NCBI GenBank assembly: GCA_037176705.1
Contig: CM073886.1
Span: forward strand, 122,353,001 to 122,417,000
Source of the DNA: Molossus alvarezi
Taxonomy: Eukaryota > Chordata > Mammalia > Chiroptera > Molossidae
DNA: 64,000 nt
Direction of reading: 5' to 3'
This document shows, one piece after another, positions 1 through 10,600 of this stretch (position 1 is the stretch's first letter; every line of letters begins with the position of its first letter). A program made the position numbers and the translations under genes. The notes under the pieces were generated by a model, which saw only the letters and a list, made by a program, of their open reading frames with translations, did no database searches and was not told the origin of the DNA.

Positions 1-27
1 CCTCAGGTGAGGATAAAAAATAAAAAA
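1..27 (+). mobile_element. Ves SINE, 3' tail only (cut by window edge)
   Basis: The window opens with the terminal motif CCTCAGGTGAGGATAAAAA that ends every type-A Ves copy here. The rest of the element is upstream of position 1. Confidence 0.75.
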
Positions 28-239
28 ATGAAGTTGACTAAAGACTTGATCTCACTGAGGATATTAACCTGTCGCTAATTGTCATGCAATGCTGCCTAAG
101 ATATTCAGAGATCACAGGGAAGTGGTTCTGGTTCCAGTTTTCAAAATTTCAAAATTCAATTGGTATGAAAACGAAGGGAAGCTACAAGGTACCTCAGTAG
201 GCACAGGTGTTTGGCTGGAGGTAACCCTTTAGACAACCC

Positions 240-385
240 TAGGAAGTTGCATCCCACAGGGATACAGTGAGGATCAGATACAGTTAAATTTTCTTGCAGA
301 AAGTCCCCAAGGTAGTAAGTGACAGAGCTGGAACTGAACCCAGGTCTGTTCTATTTAAATCTAAAATCCAAGCTTTTTACTTCTC
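240..385 (+). repeat. MIR-like ancient SINE fragment
   Basis: The stretch around GACAGAGCTGGAACTGAACC followed by CAGGTCTGTTCTATTTAAAT matches the MIR core pattern. It is old and diverged. The rest of 28-1003 is intron of CPLANE1 in which I see no coding exon. Confidence 0.55.
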
Positions 386-1003
386 CAGCCTGAGAGCCAG
401 CCAGTTATGGACACAGTGACCAGGCAGTGGGGGCTCTGCACCCCGGCCTCCAACACCCACCGGCTGGACCCATGCCTCCTAACAGGTCTCTGCTGGAGCA
501 AGTCTGATCGCATATTCGATTCATCTAAACAATCACATGATATAATGACTTTAAGTTTTGAAGAAATCATCTTCTTACTCTGGTAAACATTTTACAACAA
601 TGCAACTGATTATGACTATAAAACTCAATATTATACTAATAACGTACTATTGGCTACCACGCCTGTGTATTTTCTATGTGCTATTCCAGAATGTCCCACT
701 TTTTAAAATATGAGACTTCCTTTTCAACACCAAAAAAACTACGGAACCCGCAAGACATTTATTCTAACCTCACTCACTGAAAAGAGACATCATCTCAAGT
801 AGATCTGCAGGCTCCTTGCAAAACGCCCCCAGGCTCCGAGTTGGAACCTTGACTCTGTCTCGTTTACCGACCTGTCCCATTCTCCTGAACAAGGGGAAAG
901 CCTTCTTCTGGTTTACTTTGCACTGACCACATTTTCGTGCTTGCGTCTAACACACAGCGATTTGGGGAAGGGGAGAGTCATGCTGGACGTCCAGGGCGCT
1001 CAC

Positions 1004-1192
1004 CTTTGTCCCGCGCGCTGTCTGATGACGAAGGTGAGCTGGCACCAGGCTCCTTCCCTCCCGTGATGCCTCCTCTCCAGCTTCCCCCATCCACACAGGA
1101 CCGAGGCACTTCCGCGGGCTTCAGAAATAAGGCCGCAGCTGCACTGGCAGATTCTGTCACGAACGTGAAAGGCATACAAAGACTGGTTCTAA
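1004..1192 (-). CDS. CPLANE1: CPLANE1 exon w34
   Basis: 189 bp, phase 1 in and phase 1 out. The donor GACAAAG|GTGAGCGC is strong. The acceptor CGCTGGAAG|TTAGAACC was chosen because it keeps the frame with w33. The frame contains SCVDGGSWRGGITGGKEPG and a Ser-rich end (SSPSSSDSARDK), a low-complexity stretch typical of the variable C-terminal third. The start of this exon is less certain than its end. Confidence 0.68.
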
Positions 1193-1354
1193 CTTCCAGC
1201 GAGGTGTGCGGAAGATTGACGGGCATTTCTAAATGTGAATATAAACGTCCAAAAGCACGGCGGGTTTTCAGGAGAGCTAGGAGATGTAAGGTTACAATGC
1301 CGTACTAAACACTCAACACGTTTTTAAACTTTATTTGTAAGAGAAAAGTGTTAC

Positions 1355-1538
1355 CTTGACCCCTAAAACTGCACAGGGGAAGGGCACTGGTCACTGAGGC
1401 TGCCGCGTGGTGTGACTCTGCCGAAGGCGGGGCTCCTGCCTGCCACCCGAGGGCGCGGTCGCCCGAAGGCTCTCCCACAGGCCACTCCTGCAGGTCCTCG
1501 GCTTCGATGTCAACCACAGCGATGTAAGTGTGTCCCAC
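1355..1538 (-). CDS. CPLANE1: CPLANE1 exon w33
   Basis: 184 bp, phase 0 to 1. The acceptor is GGGCTAG|GTGGGAC and the donor GTCAAG|GTAACAC. It encodes the acidic motif YIAVVDIEAEDLQEWP, followed by a less conserved Ala/Ser-rich part. The motif looks like a conserved short linear element of the C-terminal region. Confidence 0.83.
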
Positions 1539-1875
1539 CTAGCCCAACATCATCAAACAGGGTGACATTCTTTTACTCTAAACGGCCACTCTGCTCACCC
1601 CACCCCATAAAAAGGTTCAATTCTGAAGGCAAGAAGAGCTCATCTGAGCCTACTTTTAGGGAAAGCTGCAGGAAGTATGTGTTATAATCTTAGTTTACAA
1701 TATTTTGGGGCATAATGTTTAAATCCCCATTTTTTTTATCTTTCCAGCGAAGATGCCCAGGTACTATCTGTAGCCTCATTTCATCTATACAGCTGAATAC
1801 TGAGGATGGCTGTAGTACATTTTAGCATAAGGCTATTATTAAAACTTCTGAATAAGCCCAAACCAAATCTAGTAC

Positions 1876-1985
1876 CGTATCAGATGCCAAAGGTGACCAA
1901 GGCCTCTCTGCTTTTTCAGGGGGGAGCCTGGGACTTAGACATATATCTGGAGCCAACAGCTGAGGGACAGTCAAAGGTTCACATT
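1876..1985 (-). CDS. CPLANE1: CPLANE1 exon w32
   Basis: 110 bp, phase 1 to 0. It follows a long pyrimidine tract (acceptor TTAATTTTCAG|AATGTG). The peptide includes PLTVPQLLAPDICLSPRL and ERPWSPLASDT. The donor ATACG|GTACTAG is weak but is the one that keeps phase with w33. Confidence 0.82.
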
Positions 1986-2337
1986 CTGAAAATTAAAAAA
2001 AGAAAAATCAGCAATATAAAAAAAAAAAAATCTGTAAATACCTCTAAGTCATTAACTGTATAAGAACAAGTTAGCAACAAATAACATAACATATTTGTTG
2101 AAAATCCCAGGTGTGAGTTACTCTAGAGTGATTCTTGATAGAATGGAGGCTGGTGACTGCTTTTCTCATATGGATGAGTCACAGGAATAATAAAGTACCC
2201 AAGTCATGGCAAGAACACACTGTATTTCCTATTTCTATTTCAGATACTATTAAGGCATGTTTGTCTATTTAGGAGAATTTCAATCAAATCTGATTTTAGG
2301 CAATTAACCTGTAACTAATTTCTTTTTTGCTTTCAAC

Positions 2338-2480
2338 ATAGTTTATCTCTCTTTATTTTAATAGCTTTATTGAAATATAATTCATATCCTTTAAAAGGGT
2401 ACAATTCAGTGGTTTTCAGTAAATTTGGTGTCCACAGCTAAATTCTACCACTTAACATGTTTAACATCTAAATTTTATAA
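2338..2480 (-). mobile_element. Ancient L1 3'-end fragment
   Basis: The run TTTAATAGCTTTATTGAAAT, with the following AATTCAGTGGTTTTCAGTAA block, is the reverse complement of an L1M-type 3' end. It is heavily decayed. Confidence 0.5.
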
Positions 2481-2768
2481 AACTCATTAGCTTCTTATTC
2501 AAAAGTAAAATAAACCCGTGTAACTGTGTCTTTTGTCCTGAGATAAGATTCCAATCTTACTTCCGAGCATTTTATTTTTAATAGAACATTACTTTCAAAT
2601 TTCACATGCAAACTAGAACTCATTGCCATATTGAGTACTGGAAATTTGGTACTAGGGCTTGAACTCAAACCATACGACCACCATAAAACCAGAAGACAAG
2701 AAATGAAATTACTTAAATTATCATCCTGTCTCTACTGAATCAATTGATTGGTGTAAATGCTTTTTCAC

Positions 2769-2784
2769 GGGGGGGGGGGGGGGG
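2769..2784. repeat. Poly-G run
   Basis: A homopolymer of about 16 G in the intron just downstream of exon w31. Length is likely to vary between copies and in sequencing. A similar run of 10 G lies near 4561. Confidence 0.9.
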
Positions 2785-2861
2785 TTAACGCCTGTCTTGA
2801 CATCGTGCAGAAATAATCTATAATAGTCATGCCTGCTCAGAAAAACAGAAAGAAATCACAC

Positions 2862-2951
2862 CTGGTGTGGAGGAAATAGCTTGTTGATTTTTACGACACT
2901 CAGAAACAACTTCTTGAGAAGCAGCTTCTTTATCTTCTGGCCAATTAGGAG
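2862..2951 (-). CDS. CPLANE1: CPLANE1 exon w31
   Basis: 90 bp, phase 1 to 1. The acceptor is GCCTCAAAG|CTCCTAA and the donor CACCAG|GTGTGATT. It encodes APNWPEDKEAASQEVVSECR and more, an acidic linker. Joining to w30 gives ...NTDP-APNWPED.... Confidence 0.85.
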
Positions 2952-3227
2952 CTTTGAGGCAAAAAGAGAAAACAGAAAAAGAAAAAGGATTTCACAGACA
3001 GAAAAAATTAAATATATAAATGCAGATTTTTAGATTACTAGGTAGAAAAGGTAGCAGAAAAGTAGACTGACAGCTTACAATTTTTAATTTTTAAAAATTA
3101 ATAAGTTCATATTTTATTATTATTTATATCCTGGGCCTGATTACCTCGGTGAATAACAAACTCCTAGCAAATGGGCTATGGACTTTAGAAGACTGTAGCA
3201 AAGAATGTCCAGGGCTTTTTTTTAAAA

Positions 3228-4110
3228 GAATGTCTCACAGATGACCAACCAACAGACATGTGAAAAGATGCTCAACATCACTAATCATCAGAGATGCAAA
3301 TTAAAACCACAATGAGATACCACCTCACACCTGTCAGAATGGCCACCATCACTAAATCTATAAACAGTAAGTGCTGGCGAGGGTGTGGAGAAAAGGGAAC
3401 CCTAGTGCACTGCAGACTTGTGCAGCCACTGTGGAAAACAGTATGGAGATTCCCCCCAAAATTAAAAATGACCCAGCAATCCACTTCTGGGAATATATAC
3501 AATGAAACCCAAAACTGTAATTTGAAAGACTATATGTACCCCTGTGTTCACTGCAGCGTTATTCACAATAGCCAAAACTGGGAGCAACAGCAGTACCCAT
3601 CAGTAGATAAGTCAATACAAAAATTGTGGTACATTTACACAATGGACTATTACTTGGCCATAAAAAAGAACAAAATCTTACCATTTGCAACAGCATGGAT
3701 AGACCTAGAGGGTATTATGCTAAATGAATTAAGTCAGTCAGAGAAAGACAAATAACATGATTTCACTTACATGTGGAATTTAAAGAACAATATAAACAAA
3801 CAAAACAAGAACAGATTCAGAGACACAGAGTGGACTGATGGTTGCCAGACGGGAAGGGGTTGGGAGGCTGAGTGGAAAGGGGAAGGGATGGAGAATACAG
3901 ATGGGCGGTTACAAGACAGTCATGGGGATATAAAGCCCAGCATAGGGAATACAGTCAATAATATTGTAAGAACTACGTATGGTGCCAGGTGGGTACTGGA
4001 AATATCAGGGGGAACACTTTATAAAGTATTTGATTGTCTAACCACTATGCTGTACACCTGAAACTAACACAAAATATTAAATGCAAATGGTAATTGAAAA
4101 AAATAAAAAG
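3228..4110 (+). mobile_element. L1MA-type LINE-1, 3' end (ORF2 C-terminus plus 3' UTR)
   Basis: 3294-3755 translates to the end of L1 ORF2 (for example [20 protein letters not shown] and the closing ELSQSEKDK). It is followed by the typical L1MA 3' UTR with GGTGCCAGGTGGGTACTGG and a decayed A-rich end. It is 5'-truncated and carries no catalytic domain. The same 3' UTR family recurs at 39000-39240. Confidence 0.8.
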
Positions 4111-5433
4111 TTTTAAAAAAGGTCTCAAATGCACACTCAAAAACATCTTATATATGTTTGACCTCATTCAGAAAGAAGCAAAAATTTAAAAACAGTAAGA
4201 TACCTTTCTTTGACCTTTCAAACTGGTAAAGATAAAAGAATTAGATAAATCACAGTGATGACAAAAAAAGGGAAGGCCCTTATGCAACATAACTCATCGA
4301 AGCATTATTTATCAACAAAAAAATACTAGAAACCATTCATGTATTCAACATTAAAGAATTAGTTAAATATTTTATGGCACAGATGGAAGAAGGAATATGC
4401 TTACAAAGTACTTTTTGATGACACAAACTATTTGTCTTAAGTACCAATCGAAGTGAAAAGCAAAGGATACAAAATACAGGTAACTCTTGTTATCCAAATC
4501 TACTCCACTCCTGAAAATGTGCTGTGCAGATACCAGAGGCTTTATTGCATTATTTCAAATGGGGGGGGGGGATGTCTCAGCCCATCCAGTACTACCAAAT
4601 GTCATTAAACAAATCTTATCTATCCATCAAGGATTATTAAATAACAAAGCATTTTAAACATCACTTCTTGGTTAACATTAACTTAAACCATTAATTTGTA
4701 TGAAATATGCCATAATACTGAACATAGCAAATACGAATTATCTTCAACACCGCTGCAAGCATGTACTATGACGTAAATAAATAATAAAGTAACAGGTGAA
4801 GAATATACTAACTGGAGAGTGTCCCAAGGTACCTGATCAAAAACAAACACCAGAGCCCATGAAGGGTCAGACTCCTGGGGAACAGAGCACCACCCCCTGG
4901 ATGACAGAGAGCAGACAGGGAGCACGCCTGTACTATCAAGTCTAACAGGATGTAAAACATACAAAAGACAGAAAGAAAAAAACACCAGAATGTTACTTCT
5001 GAATGCCATCATTATAGTTAATTTCATCTGCTTCATTGCTTACTATATTATCCATTCTACAGTAATCATATATTATTTTGAAACCACACCAATAAATATT
5101 TTACTCTACTATAAAATCAGAGGTTTAAAAAGGCACTTAAGAGGTCACACACAGTTAAGAGAAACTGTTTCCCAAATATCCTGTCAGAGAATGACTACGA
5201 CAGTAAGGGCAGAGAGCTCACATTCACGGGGGAGTCGGCCAGGCGACATTTCGGGTAATACTTCTCCAACACTTCCTTCCTCTCTGGGGCACAACTGCAT
5301 CCAGCCTCCCCCTGAACCACAGCCTCGTCCTCTTCCTAACTCCGCTTTACCAGCCACGCATCCAGCCTCCCGGTCTCAGGCAGGACTCTCCGTGAAGGCA
5401 GCTCGTGACACAGAACCCAGATTCAGAACATTG
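4111..5433. other. Intron, no gene seen
   Basis: AT-rich CPLANE1 intron, with old L1M-like debris around 4290-4480 and a G10 run near 4561. Open frames on both strands are short and lack splice-site or composition support. Confidence 0.6.
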
Positions 5434-5440
5434 TCCCTGG

Positions 5441-5788
5441 CCCTGGCGGCTCAGTTGGTGGGTCAACGTTCTATGCACTGACCGGTCCAAGTGGGGGGTG
5501 CACAGGAGGCGCTGATGGATCGATGTCTCTCTCTCTCCCTCTCCCTTCTTCTCTCTCTAGAGCAGTGGTTCTCAGCCTTCCTAATGCCGCGGCCCTTTAA
5601 TACAGGTCCTCATGTGGTGGTGACTCCCAACCATAAAATTATTTTTGTTGCTACTTCATAACAGTAATTTTGCTACTGTTATGTCTTAGGAGACCCCTGT
5701 GAAAGGGTCGTTCGACCCCAAGGGGTCGCGACCCACAGGTTGAGAACTGCTGCTCTAAAGAAACATCAATTAAAACATTGAAAAACAA
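5441..5788 (+). mobile_element. Ves SINE (type B), interrupted by SPIN
   Basis: The tRNA-like head (CCCTGGCGGCTCAGTTGGTG) and pyrimidine-rich CTCTCTC tract come before the SPIN insert. The A-rich tail ACATCAATTAAAACATT continues after it at 5753. The SINE is therefore older than the SPIN copy. Confidence 0.8.
5563..5752 (-). mobile_element. SPIN-type hAT MITE (copy 1)
   Basis: 190 bp bounded by hAT-like inverted ends CAGTGGTTCTCA and TGAGAACTGCTG. Flanks are CTCTAGAG (5555-5562) and CTCTAAAG (5753-5760), an 8-bp target duplication with one mismatch that centres on the CTCTAGAG target preferred by hAT SPIN elements. Internal blocks (AACAGTAATTTTGCTACTG, GGGTCGCGACCCACAGGTTG) match the known SPIN non-autonomous consensus. 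There is no transposase. Confidence 0.88.
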
Positions 5789-5865
5789 CATTATTTCTAC
5801 TGCTTTAGGATGTAGTCCATGGCATTTTTAAACAAAAATCTCTATTATGTCTTTTCTTTCTTACT

Positions 5866-6068
5866 TTTTAAAAAATATGTTTTTACTGCTATTTTTGAGA
5901 GCGAGGAAGGGAGAGAGAAATAGAACATCAATATGAGAGAAATACATCAATTGGCTGCCTCCCGCACACCCCCTACTGGGGACTGAGCCTGAAACCAGGG
6001 CATGTGTCCTGACCAGGAATTGAACCGGGACCTCTCAGTCCATGGGACAACACTCAATCCACTGAGCT
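5866..6068 (-). mobile_element. Ves SINE (type B)
   Basis: The reverse-strand tail TTTAAAAAATATGTTTTTAC comes first, then a purine-rich GAGAG tract. The tRNA-like head lies at the right end (CAATCCACTGAGCTC). It sits 80 bp from an oppositely oriented copy at 5441. Confidence 0.85.
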
Positions 6069-6279
6069 CTATTTGTTTTAAGTTATCATCAATTTAATTT
6101 GAAATCTGAAGTTTAAAATCTGTAAAGCATATACCAGGGTTGGGGACAAGAACCTGGAGTTAGTAAATAACACCACATAATTGAAAATTCCCTTTAAATT
6201 GTTTTGAAGAGAAAGTCTAAATATATTAAACATTACAAAATGTATAAAATTTTAAAATTGAAGTAAAATAGCATGTTAC

Positions 6280-6384
6280 CTGGGTCTGTATTTGTACTTG
6301 CGTCCTGACGTTCTATAGCTTTCTTTCTCACAGAGGCCATGAAATGCAGTCCAGCTGAAGTATCAACATCGCCTTGCAGCATTT
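6280..6384 (-). CDS. CPLANE1: CPLANE1 exon w30
   Basis: 105 bp, phase 1 to 1. The donor CAGACCCAG|GTAACATG is strong. The peptide is EMLQGDVDTSAGLHFMASV followed by RKKAIERQDASTNTDP, with an amphipathic, helix-like character. An alternative acceptor at 6354 (ACTTCAG|CTGG) would shorten the exon by 30 bp in frame, and sequence alone does not settle which is used. Confidence 0.82.
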
Positions 6385-7106
6385 CTTGGATATAACGATA
6401 AAACAGTGGAAGCCATCAATGAGAAGCCAGTACATTCCCAGGAGCCAGCAGCAGGGAGGTGAGGTGTGAGGCGCCAAGCTGTCACCGAAGGGGACTTTGG
6501 GAACGAGGTGGCGTCTAAGAGGACTCAAACCAGTAGTGGAGGGCTCCGATGCCCAGCCCGGGCACCCAGACGTCCCTCCGGCTGCTGGCGACCCGGTCAC
6601 TGGTGAGCAGGGAAGTGATACGGTCAGACGGTGTTCTAGGAAAGCCATGGCAGCCAGTGTGTGGAACGTGGGTTTGAGTGGGTAACACTGAAGTACGGCG
6701 ACTGGACAGGTGAGGGCGCTGCAGGGAGCAGCTAGGTCCTAGTCACAGTGAGGATGGAAGGAGAGACCCAAGTGGAGAACCACAGAGAAGGGAAAACAGC
6801 AAGAACTGGTGATTAACTGGGGGAGGGGTGGGCAGGCAGAGCGCAGGGCGACCTATGCTTTGGTAGTAACACGAACACAGACAGAACAAACCAGCCAGTG
6901 GGGGAGGGATAACGAATTCAGGCTGTACATGCTGTGCGGGAGGTAATTTCCACCCAAATGGAAGTTCAGCAGGAAGTAGAATCAAAATCCAAAGCCTATT
7001 ACGGGAGCTTGGGGTTCAGATGTGGATTTTCCTGGAAGGTCACCCAGGGATACTGAGTAGAGAAAGAGGATCAATCATGGCATATTATAATATAATAAGA
7101 AATATA
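6385..7106. other. Intron, no gene or assigned repeat
   Basis: GC-rich intron. The open frame on the minus strand at 6328-6648 is only the extension of exon w30 in a different frame and shows no further splice-supported exon. Confidence 0.55.
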
Positions 7107-7345
7107 GCCCTGACCGGTTTGGCTCAGCGGTTAGAGTGCTGGCCTGTGGACCAGAGTCCCGGGTTCGGTTCCCGCTAAGGGCACGTGCTTCGGCTGCAGT
7201 TTGTCCCCACCCTGGTTGGGGTCATGTGGGTTCCAACCACTCAATGTGTCTCTCTCATGTTGATGTTTCTCTCTCTCTTCGCTCTTCTCTCCCTCCTGCT
7301 CTATCTGAAAATAAATGCAAAAATGTCCTCGGGTGAGGATAAAAT
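7107..7345 (+). mobile_element. Ves SINE (type A)
   Basis: Full-length copy from GCCCTGACCGGTTTGGCTCAG to the terminal TCCTCGGGTGAGGATAAAA, followed by a TA repeat. Confidence 0.9.
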
Positions 7346-7494
7346 ATATATATATATTTGGTCTTTGTCCTTGGTTCTAAGCACAGACCCTTAGAATTTC
7401 CTGAGTGATGGGAGGGTCTTTCATTATTCATGATGAGCCCTCTGGGTCACACCTGAGTTTATGCTACTGCAGTGACTCCTGGCAGCCCCTAGAC

Positions 7495-7686
7495 CAGTGG
7501 TTCTCAGCCTTCCTAACGCTGTGGCCCTTTAATACAGCTCCTCATGTGGTGGTGACCCCCAACCATAATCTTATTTTCGTTGCTACTTCATAACAGTAAT
7601 TTTGCTACTGTTATGTCTTAGGAGACCCCTGTGAAAGGGTCGATCGACCCCCAAAGGGGTCGCGACCCACAGGTTGAGAACTGCTG
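7495..7686 (-). mobile_element. SPIN-type hAT MITE (copy 2)
   Basis: 192 bp, CAGTGGTTCTCAGCC to GAGAACTGCTG, same orientation as copy 1. The flanks CCCTAGAC and CCCTAAGAC resemble an 8-bp duplication with a later 1-base change in length. Confidence 0.86.
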
Positions 7687-7860
7687 CCCTAAGACAGCTT
7701 CAGGAAGGGACTGGCCGAGAGGAGCCAACCACGGGATCAGGGGTTCGAACTATCAGCCCACCCACCCTCACCCTGGGAGGAAAGAGCGATGGAGATGGAG
7801 TTCAGTCACCAGTGGTCAGTGCCCTAACCAGTCACGCCTATGTAATGAAACTTTATTTTT

Positions 7861-8086
7861 TTATCCTCACCTGAGAACATTTTTGCATTTATCTTTAGAT
7901 AGAGCAGGGGAAGAGAAGGAGAAACACTGATGTGAGAAAGACACATTGACTGGCTGCCACCCACACGACCCCACCAGGGCTGGGGACAAACTGCAACCGA
8001 GGTACATGCCCTTAGCAGGAACCGAACCCAGAACTCTCCAGTCTGCAGGCCGATGCTCTAACTGCTGAGCCAAACCGGCCAGGGCT
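7861..8086 (-). mobile_element. Ves SINE (type A)
   Basis: Runs from TTATCCTCACCTGAGAACAT to the head GGCCAGGGCT. The flanking duplication TGTAATGAAACTTT is on both sides, near 7841 and 8087. Confidence 0.9.
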
Positions 8087-8089
8087 GTA

Positions 8090-8550
8090 ATGAAACTTTT
8101 AAAAAATCCTGAAACAACGGCTAAGGGGGCCTCTGGGTTGATGAGAAGTGGGTGTGCCAGGAGGGTGCACACGAGGTGTGGGAGCTCTCTGCCCTCGGCC
8201 ACACCTTGCCCTGTGCACCTTGTCCACTTGGCTGTTCCTCAGCTGCATCCTTTGGAATAAAACTGTAATCATAAATAAAGCACTTTTGTGAGTCCTGGAG
8301 TTGTTCTAGCAAATTAGCAAACGTGGATGGGGTGGTTACGAGAACCCCCAAATTTGCAGTTGACCAGGCAGAAATGCAGGTGTCTGGGGACCCCATTCAT
8401 AGCTGGCATCTGAAGTGAGGAGTCTTTTAGGACCAAGCCATTAACCTGTGGGGTCTGGGTTAACTCTAGCTTATTAGTATTAGAACTGTATTGAATTACA
8501 TGACACTCAGCTGGTGTCAGAGAATTGGAGAATTATTGTTGTTTGGAATG
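8090..8550 (+). repeat. Old dispersed repeat, LTR-like, family not assigned
   Basis: The stretch holding TTGTTCTAGCAAATTAGCAA and later TTAACCTGTGGGGTCTGGGT has the look of a mammal-wide interspersed repeat that I know by sight but cannot name. There is no coding frame. Confidence 0.35.
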
Positions 8551-8559
8551 ACACAATAT

Positions 8560-8780
8560 ACACACTCTGGAATACTATGCAGCCATTAAAAATGACACTG
8601 TAGAATATCTGGTGATACGGGAAGACATCTATCTCAATGCTAGTATGTAAAAACAAGTAAGTTATAAACAAGTATACATATACATAGGAGTCCAGTGCTG
8701 CAATCAGCACATGGTATTTATGTGTGCGTGTGCATGTGTATTTGCAGATATGTTATGAGTAGGGATATTCAGAAAATAAA
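8560..8780 (+). mobile_element. L1M-type 3'-end fragment
   Basis: The block ATACTATGCAGCCATTAAAA, followed by a decayed AT-rich tail, resembles old L1 3' ends. It is diverged and truncated. Confidence 0.45.
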
Positions 8781-8852
8781 CCCTAAAAGAATACACCACT
8801 GGTTATTTTGACAGAAAAATTATGAAAAATGTTCACATCCTTCTTTTTTATT

Positions 8853-9091
8853 TTAATCCTCACCGAGGATACTTTTCCATTTTTTGTACAGATAGAGTGG
8901 GAGGGAGAGAGAGGAAGGGAGAGAGAGAGAAACATCGACGTGAAGGAACACATCGAGTGGCTGCCACCCGCACGACCAACCAGGGCCGGGGACAAACTGC
9001 AACCGAAGTACGTGCCCTTAGCGGGAACCGAACCCGGGTCTCTCCGGACCACAGGCCGACGCTCTAACCGCTGAGCCAAACTGGCCAGGGC
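8853..9091 (-). mobile_element. Ves SINE (type A)
   Basis: From AATCCTCACCGAGGATAC to the head at CTGGCCAGGGC. The flanking direct repeat ACATCCTTCTT is near 8835 and 9096. Confidence 0.9.
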
Positions 9092-10201
9092 TTAACATCC
9101 TTCTTATTCCCTATTTGTATTTCCTCCAGTGAACATAGATTACCTTTAAGAAGCAGCAAAAAAAAAAAAAAAAATTATTAAGACTGAAATGGATTTTAAG
9201 ACAAGCGAGTGGGAAAGGGGAGTACCAGGTGGATTAGGAAGCTGTGAGACAGCAGCTAAGCAGGTCAGTTAGGAGACAACAGCTGTCTGTTGCTGTTGGG
9301 TCTGTTGCTTAGACGCAGACGCCAGACACAGGGCCAGGACGTCAACACAGGGCCGGGGCCAGGGCAGGGACGAAGTGAAGGGGGCAACAGAGGAGGGAGA
9401 TGAATCAAGGATACTTTCAAGGTAACAATCTTGACCTGTCAAAAGATTGGTGATATCAAACAGAAAGATGCCTGTTTAAAATCTGGGCATGTTCCATTTC
9501 AGGCGGAAGTAGATAAGAAAGATGAGAGAGGCGTAGATATCTGTCTGTCATCAAAATAATTTCAAGCTGACGTCATGCGAGTGATCAGCCTTCCACGCAC
9601 AGGAGTGTCTGAGTCTGTGCATGAAAACGTACGAGAAAGCCTTGGGAATATACACATTCAGTGGCAAGAAAGAAACTGACCAGTTGAAGAAAAAAAATAA
9701 CGTACTATCAGCAAGTTCTCTTTTCTAAACGGATTCCTTTACTTTAATGTGCATGTATTTTCTACGATGAATTCCACCCCAGGCATGTTCTCCCATAATT
9801 TCCTTCTAGGTCTTAAATATCAGTATGTTATTCGAGATTCTAATTAATTACATTGCTCTACTGCACTGGTTGGAAAACTAGCTCTGTAACAGGCCGGACA
9901 GTAAATGCTTCAGGCTTCATGAGCCACACGGTCCCTTTCTGCAACAACAGGACCCTGCCGCAGCGCGAAGGCCATCCCAGCCAACGCGCCAGCATGGGCA
10001 TCGCTGTTCCAATGCAGCTCGATGTACCGACACAGGCTTGCGTGCTCCTTGGGTAACACGCGCGCGCACACACACACACACCCCATCTCGTCAAAGATCA
10101 CGTGAAAATAATTTGGTTCATTTTTATATACATATTTAGATGCCCAGACAGCTGATTTTAACTCTGAACTCAGACATTACATTAATCATGCATATACATA
10201 C
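9092..10201. other. Intron with decayed repeats
   Basis: An A16-type run follows at 9160. Around 9870-10040 an old hAT-Charlie-like sequence (ACAGTAAATGCTTCAGGCTT) is visible, ending in a short CA/CG dinucleotide repeat at 10061-10080. No exon found. Confidence 0.5.
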
Positions 10202-10256
10202 CGAGAGGAACTTCAAAGTCATCCAAAGGCTGGGGACCGCGATGTTCTCGTTGCTC
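10202..10256 (-). CDS. CPLANE1: CPLANE1 exon w29 (55-bp exon)
   Basis: Only 55 bp, phase 0 to 1. The acceptor TTCATTTAG|GAGCAACG and donor CCTCTCG|GTATGTAT are both good. It encodes EQREHRGPQPLDDFEVPL. It was found because w28 ends in phase 0 and w30 starts in phase 1, and this is the only piece in between that bridges the two. Confidence 0.8.
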
Positions 10257-10560
10257 CTAAATGAATCCCCAAATGGTCAATCTAAGATTAACTCAATGAC
10301 ATTTATTATTTCAAAACAAATATTTAATAGCTAGGAGAATTATTAGTTCTTAGGAATAGGTTCAAATCCCCTAATTCTATCTAGAAATATTTATTTACTC
10401 TATCCAATTATTTACTCTGTCAAAGGAATTCTACAGAGGAGTTCACGAAAGACACAAGTCAGACAATAAAAAAGGAGCATCACCAACTTCATGCAGTTAC
10501 TCAGTGAGGATGTGCAATTCTCTCCCGCAGAGCAGTCTCAGCTCTTAGCCCCCTGCTCAC

Positions 10561-10600
10561 CTCAGAATTAGCCACAGACTCAGCTAAGCCCCCAGACATG
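10561..10600 (-). CDS. CPLANE1: CPLANE1 exon w28 (about 40 bp, 5' edge uncertain)
   Basis: The frame reads MSGGLAESVANSE and ends at a perfect-looking donor, TCTGAG|GTGAGC (phase 0). The best acceptor is TCCTCCACAG|CATG (10600, phase 2). An alternative at 10610 (ACGAAG|TCC, phase 1) adds ten bases. Neither joins in frame to w27, so a further small exon may lie in 10601-11051. Confidence 0.6.

Noticed and set aside
361..570. Minus-strand frame as a further CPLANE1 exon after w34
   Set aside because: No splice pair fits phase 1 from w34, the peptide is not conserved-looking, and the region overlaps a MIR.
4990..5481. 163-codon plus-strand frame
   Set aside because: It runs through intron and into a SINE, with no matching splice sites.
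8783..9079. Repeated open frames reading AQRLERRPAVRRDPGSVPAKG-like proteins at about 20 places
   Set aside because: They are translations of Ves SINEs, which share the same frame by descent. They have no start-site, splice or conservation support as genes.
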